The position numbers and the translations under genes are program-made. The notes below the pieces were generated by a model that made no database searches, was not told where the DNA came from, and saw only the letters and a list, made by a program, of their open reading frames with translations. A stretch of DNA of 64,000 nt from Clostridia bacterium. GTDB lineage: Bacteria > Bacillota > Clostridia > Oscillospirales > CAG-272. The DNA is taken from contig JAGAVJ010000050.1 in the NCBI GenBank assembly GCA_017942005.1, positions 1 to 64,000 of the forward strand, written 5' to 3'. Positions within the stretch are counted from its first letter, which is position 1, and each line of letters starts with the position of its first letter. Of the stretch, positions 61,172 to 64,000 are shown one piece after another.

Positions 61172-61375
61172 ACAGCATTGTGGTATATAGTATCCATACA
61201 CAAAATTATATTTATATTGAATAATTGAAATAAATGATATGGAAATAATTTATAAATTTTTCATAAAGTTCATCTTTTGTCAAAAAAGATCGAAAAATCA
61301 TCTAACAAAATGACAGTATCCTGAGTTATATATAGTGTAAGGACAAATAGGAATGTTCTTCGGGAGGCTTCAAGT

Positions 61376-61792
61376 TTGAAAAGGAAGGTTGCATTGCTGT
61401 TGCTTGGATGCATCATCCTGTCCTGCTTCTGTGTGCCAGTTAGCGCATCCACGGAGATTGATACTGGAATGTACAGATGGTCAAACATCATGTCGGTGGA
61501 AACAAGATTGACCTTTGATGGAAGAAGCGCAAATTACAGCGCGATCATAACAGGTGCTAATGACGTTAATAATATTACTGCGTCGGCAGTCTTGTATTTT
61601 AAAAACTCAGACGGCGACTGGGTAGAAATCCCTATGAATTGGACATATGATGAGGATGTTTCTGAGCTTGTCATCAGCGAGGACTTCAGAGGCGTTATTG
61701 GACGTGAATATAAGGTCGAACTGAGTGCAATGGTGTATATGAACGGTTATGGAGAACCGCTCAAAAAAACAAGTACCAAAGTGTGTCAATAA
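61376..61792 (+). CDS. Small secreted protein
   Basis: The 138-residue protein has a signal peptide (KVALLLLGCIILSCFCVPVSAS) and a beta-sheet-like mature part of about 110 residues I do not recognise. It starts with TTG after GGGAGG. Upstream (61261-61286) lies TCATAAAGT...TTTT...CAAAAA, similar to a stretch before the sigma gene at 59649, so it may be a target of that ECF factor. Confidence 0.65.
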   Translation: MKRKVALLLLGCIILSCFCVPVSASTEIDTGMYRWSNIMSVETRLTFDGRSANYSAIITGANDVNNITASAVLYFKNSDGDWVEIPMNWTYDEDVSELVISEDFRGVIGREYKVELSAMVYMNGYGEPLKKTSTKVCQ

Positions 61793-62343
61793 GTTTTGTG
61801 TTGCCAAAATGGCTGCACAGGACTGATTGCATAAATATTACTCGAAAGCTGTGGACGATACCACGCACAGCAAAAGAGTAGAAAACATTCGCAAAAAAAG
61901 ATTTCGTTCACTTTGTATGAAGGGGACTCATAGGCAATTCTCATGAGTTCCCCTACTTGCATATAAGGAGGTGAATGTCCGTGATTCGGAAAAACACATC
62001 GTAATGGATAGGAATGCAGAATTATTGTTAAAATTATAACAAACTCTGCGTTCCGAAAAAGGCGACAGCTTCCGCACCGTGTACCGTATAGACCGCATGG
62101 CGCACCGCAATATTACGAGAAGTCGTAATTGCGCGAAAAATGTCTGAAACACGAAAAATGTCTAAAAAAGGGAAATGAGATCTTTTCAGCAAATGAAGCG
62201 AAACTATACAGATTGGAGAGTAGACAATATAACAAAAAATAAAAATGTCGAATTTTCGTATTTATGAAAAAATACAGAAAAAGCGTGGTATAATAGATAC
62301 AGCCGGGCAAAACGCGGTTAAAATCATAAAAAAGGAGATTTGT
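61793..62343 (+). other. 550-nt gap with hairpins and remnant-like short frames
   Basis: Holds hairpin AGGGGACTCAT/ATGAGTTCCCCT (61920-61953), a very strong AAGGAGGTGA (61965-61974) before two overlapping tiny frames (MSVIRKNTS, 61975-62004; MDRNAELLLKL, 62004-62039), a long hairpin at 62011-62054, ATTACGA/TCGTAAT (about 62112), and two CGAAAAATGTCT direct repeats. It may be a decayed gene. An extended -10 TGGTATAAT ends at 62294. Confidence 0.45.
62286..62294 (+). promoter_or_regulatory. Extended -10 promoter of the Spo0A-C-like gene
   Basis: TGGTATAAT, 50 nt before the ATG; the -35 region is poor. Confidence 0.5.
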
Positions 62344-62898
62344 ATGAAAGAAGACAAAACAAAAGTGCAAAATGAACAAACGAAGAGGGAGGAGAATGAA
62401 GAACTTATAAAACTGTTTTTGCTACACATGAACGCCTATGCGTGGAGCAAAGGATACCGACGATTGAAATCAGCGCTGCAATATGTCATAGAATTGGAAA
62501 ATCCTGAAGAACATCAGGTAAAGGAACTGTACTGTGAGGTTGCCACACAAACCAAGTGCAGCTGGCTTGCCGCAGAACGATCTTTACGATATGAAATTCA
62601 AAAATTATGGAATATGCAACCAGAAGAATGCAGCAAATTATTTTTCAGAAGCACGACACGCTGTAACTGTCCGTCTGTATCCAGTTTCATGATGCTATTT
62701 TATACCGCGAACAAACGCGATTCAATTCGGAACTGGGTTGAAGTTGCTGAATCGCGGTCTCTATCTATATATAAATACCGATACGCCAGACAATTTATTG
62801 GGATGAAACGAAAACCCGCAGGTAATGTTTTTGATACAAACATAGACCGGCGGGTTGAATTATGCATAGGAAAAACGAAAAACGCTTCAATTATATAG
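62344..62898 (+). CDS. Protein with Spo0A C-terminal-like DNA-binding domain
   Basis: From ATG 62344 (AAGGAG upstream) the protein has 184 residues. Residues 25-95 (AWSKGYRRLKSALQYVIELENPEEHQVKELYCEVATQTKCSWLAAERSLRYEIQKLWNM) match the pattern of the Spo0A effector domain: GYxYLRxAI, LYxxVA and the recognition helix ERAIRHAIExxW. There is no receiver domain. The C-terminal half is basic, with several Cys residues. It may be a phosphorylation-independent regulator or a domesticated mobile-element gene. Confidence 0.65.
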   Translation: MKEDKTKVQNEQTKREENEELIKLFLLHMNAYAWSKGYRRLKSALQYVIELENPEEHQVKELYCEVATQTKCSWLAAERSLRYEIQKLWNMQPEECSKLFFRSTTRCNCPSVSSFMMLFYTANKRDSIRNWVEVAESRSLSIYKYRYARQFIGMKRKPAGNVFDTNIDRRVELCIGKTKNASII

Positions 62899-62947
62899 AG
62901 AGGACTTCTGCAAATATCTGTGTAAGATCATGGCAGAAGTCCTTTTT
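62898..62947 (+). terminator. Intrinsic terminator after the Spo0A-C-like gene
   Basis: AGGACTTCTGC/GCAGAAGTCCT with a loop of about 22 nt, followed by TTTTTT. Confidence 0.8.
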
Positions 62948-63038
62948 TATGCCTTTTTTTGCGTGAGTATATCTATTGTATCACCTGTTCAATGCATCAC
63001 ACTTCTGTAATACCGCTCCGCTGCCAACATGTATGTTG

Positions 63039-63096
63039 AAAAGTTTTTGGGGATGCCCAAGCGGCGGGGAATTTTTTCAAAAATTCCCTGGGAGCG
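63039..63096. repeat. Solo repeat with the GCCCAAGCGGCGGGG core
   Basis: AAAAGTTTTTGGGGATGCCC, AAGCGGCGGGGAATTTTTT, then AAAAATTCCC and GGGAGCG. The same core occurs at 26253 and 33962. Confidence 0.65.
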
Positions 63097-63113
63097 ACCT
63101 TATCGAATGCATG

Positions 63114-64000
63114 TTATTTCGTAGTGATCCAAACGGTAATCGGCATGTCGGGATTCCAGTTCTGTCCTGCGGAAGGATAATCCACCACCGTAATTTCACC
63201 GTCGGTCGTCTTGACCTTGTATTCCTGCTTGACCGGGAAATTGGCAGTGCTTGACGACGTGACCGATGCATAGCCGCCGTTGTCGACAATGGTTACCGCC
63301 TCGGAAACGGTTTCTCCAAGCTGAGAATCCCGTGCAAGCATGACAGGTCCGCGCTGCAATGCGCAGTGACAAATGGAAGCCGCATCCGCCCTGGGATCAA
63401 TGTCAGCGGCGTAAATAATCTGTGTGCGCATGTCAAAGCAGATGTCAATGACGTCTCCTGTCTTCCAGCTGCGCTCTAACTTTGCATAAGTACCGGCAGT
63501 CACAGAAACAGCTTCTCCGTTGACTGTAACCGCTGTCTCACGGCTCCATGCGGGAATGCGCAGATAAATGGCGAATGCGTCGCGGCTGTCCGTTGAAACC
63601 GTGATCTTTGCAGTACCCTCCACCGGATATGCCGTATCCATGTGCAGAGAAACGGCAGAGGCGCCCACAGCTTGACGGTAATCGCCCGGCATATAGAAGT
63701 TGACGACCACACCGTCCTTTGCCTGCATGTTGGCAGTCATTGCAGAAAGACCCGTTCCGGCAGCGCCGATTGCCACACAGCAGCCCCACCAGAAGCGGTC
63801 GCGGATGATGTCCATTCTGCCGCCGACCTGTCTGCCGCGCACATTGTTGAGCAGCGGAGAGTAGCTGTCAAAGGTAAACACCTGGTTTTTGCAGATGTGC
63901 TTGTTCACATTAATCGCACCCATCAGACCGTTGTAAATGGAACGCTCCATCTGGTCTGCATACATCGCGTCTCCCGTCAGGCAGAGCAGCTGCCAGCAGA
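63114..64000 (-). CDS. GH127-like glycosidase, C-terminal part (cut by the window end)
   Basis: The frame is open through position 64000, so the N-terminal part lies outside. The visible end starts in the barrel (LLCLTGDAMYADQMERSIYNGLMGAINV), then FWWGCCVAIGAAGTGLSAM, which fits the cysteine-zinc site of GH127/GH146-type enzymes, and a beta-sandwich (VEGTAKITVSTDSRDAFAIYLRIPAWS; CALQRGPVMLARDS). It differs from the 56079 protein in having GCC rather than SCCPPN at this site. An internal ATG at 63965 is not the true start. Confidence 0.75.
   Translation of the reverse strand, partial: CWQLLCLTGDAMYADQMERSIYNGLMGAINVNKHICKNQVFTFDSYSPLLNNVRGRQVGGRMDIIRDRFWWGCCVAIGAAGTGLSAMTANMQAKDGVVVNFYMPGDYRQAVGASAVSLHMDTAYPVEGTAKITVSTDSRDAFAIYLRIPAWSRETAVTVNGEAVSVTAGTYAKLERSWKTGDVIDICFDMRTQIIYAADIDPRADAASICHCALQRGPVMLARDSQLGETVSEAVTIVDNGGYASVTSSSTANFPVKQEYKVKTTDGEITVVDYPSAGQNWNPDMPITVWITTK

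Noticed and set aside
1..64000. tRNA, rRNA, tmRNA, CRISPR or IS elements
   Set aside because: Reading both strands I found no T-loop/acceptor combinations, no repeat-spacer arrays and no transposase frames.

Overview
The window looks like a chromosome segment of a gut-type Clostridia bacterium, most likely close to Oscillospiraceae/Ruminococcaceae. The reasons are the Gram-positive gene order rimP-nusA-ylxR-ylxQ-infB, an RNase J, a Spo0A-C-like protein, an SirTM/macrodomain pair, lipoproteins with C-terminal lipobox signals, many glycoside hydrolases, and dense short inverted repeats between genes. Clear housekeeping promoters of the TTGACA-17-TATAAT type (often with TGn before the -10) recur. 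No tRNA, rRNA, CRISPR array, prophage or complete transposon was seen.

Layout. 1-4.1 kb: HxlR regulator divergent from an MBL-like protein, a PNPOx-ferredoxin fusion, and a zinc macrodomain/SirTM pair (ADP-ribosylation). 4.4-9.6 kb: rlmB followed by a 1,396-residue protein with a very acidic N-terminal half and a degenerate P-type-ATPase-like C-terminal half. 10-13.6 kb: an unknown protein, a MATE exporter and an LD-carboxypeptidase. 13.8-15.6 kb: a beta-helix GH110-like galactosidase. 15.8-19.8 kb: an AlgX-like/MBOAT O-acylation pair split by an A+T-rich Fic gene. 19.9-22.5 kb: RNase J and a long non-coding upstream region. 22.6-26.1 kb: a DUF4838 protein and an M18 aminopeptidase. 26.4-30 kb: an overlapping operon prfA-sua5-coaE-lytic transglycosylase. 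30.3-35.8 kb: a Gld-like ABC system (ATPase, permease, GldG-type protein, DUF4340). 37-43.3 kb: the rimP-infB operon. 43.4-47.5 kb: a GH35 galactosidase and a YgiQ radical SAM protein. 47.7-50.6 kb: a polar amino-acid ABC importer with a structured leader. 50.8-54.8 kb: an iron/cobalamin-type ABC importer with VOC and GNAT genes. 55-59.5 kb: an AraC regulator divergent from a GH127 arabinofuranosidase and a sugar-type lipoprotein. 59.8-62.9 kb: an ECF sigma factor, a membrane partner, a small secreted protein and a Spo0A-C-like protein. 63.1 kb to the end: a truncated second GH127-like gene.

The most unusual signals are in the RNA and DNA between genes. (1) A recurrent 5' leader in which the Shine-Dalgarno is separated from the start codon by a hairpin of variable sequence followed by a GTTAYRGTC-like tail. 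Three copies also carry an upstream module with a GTGRC-TTAC-GYYAC mini-hairpin showing compensatory changes. (2) At least eight pairs of inverted hairpin repeats with AAAGTTTTTG inner ends at operon boundaries, plus solo copies. (3) Tracts of consecutive perfect hairpins, and one 17-bp-arm inverted repeat inside a reading frame. Among proteins, the SirTM/macrodomain pair lacking GcvH-L/LplA neighbours, the pseudo-P-type ATPase with DDLEALL-type repeats, and the Fic protein with Gln in place of the catalytic His deserve follow-up.
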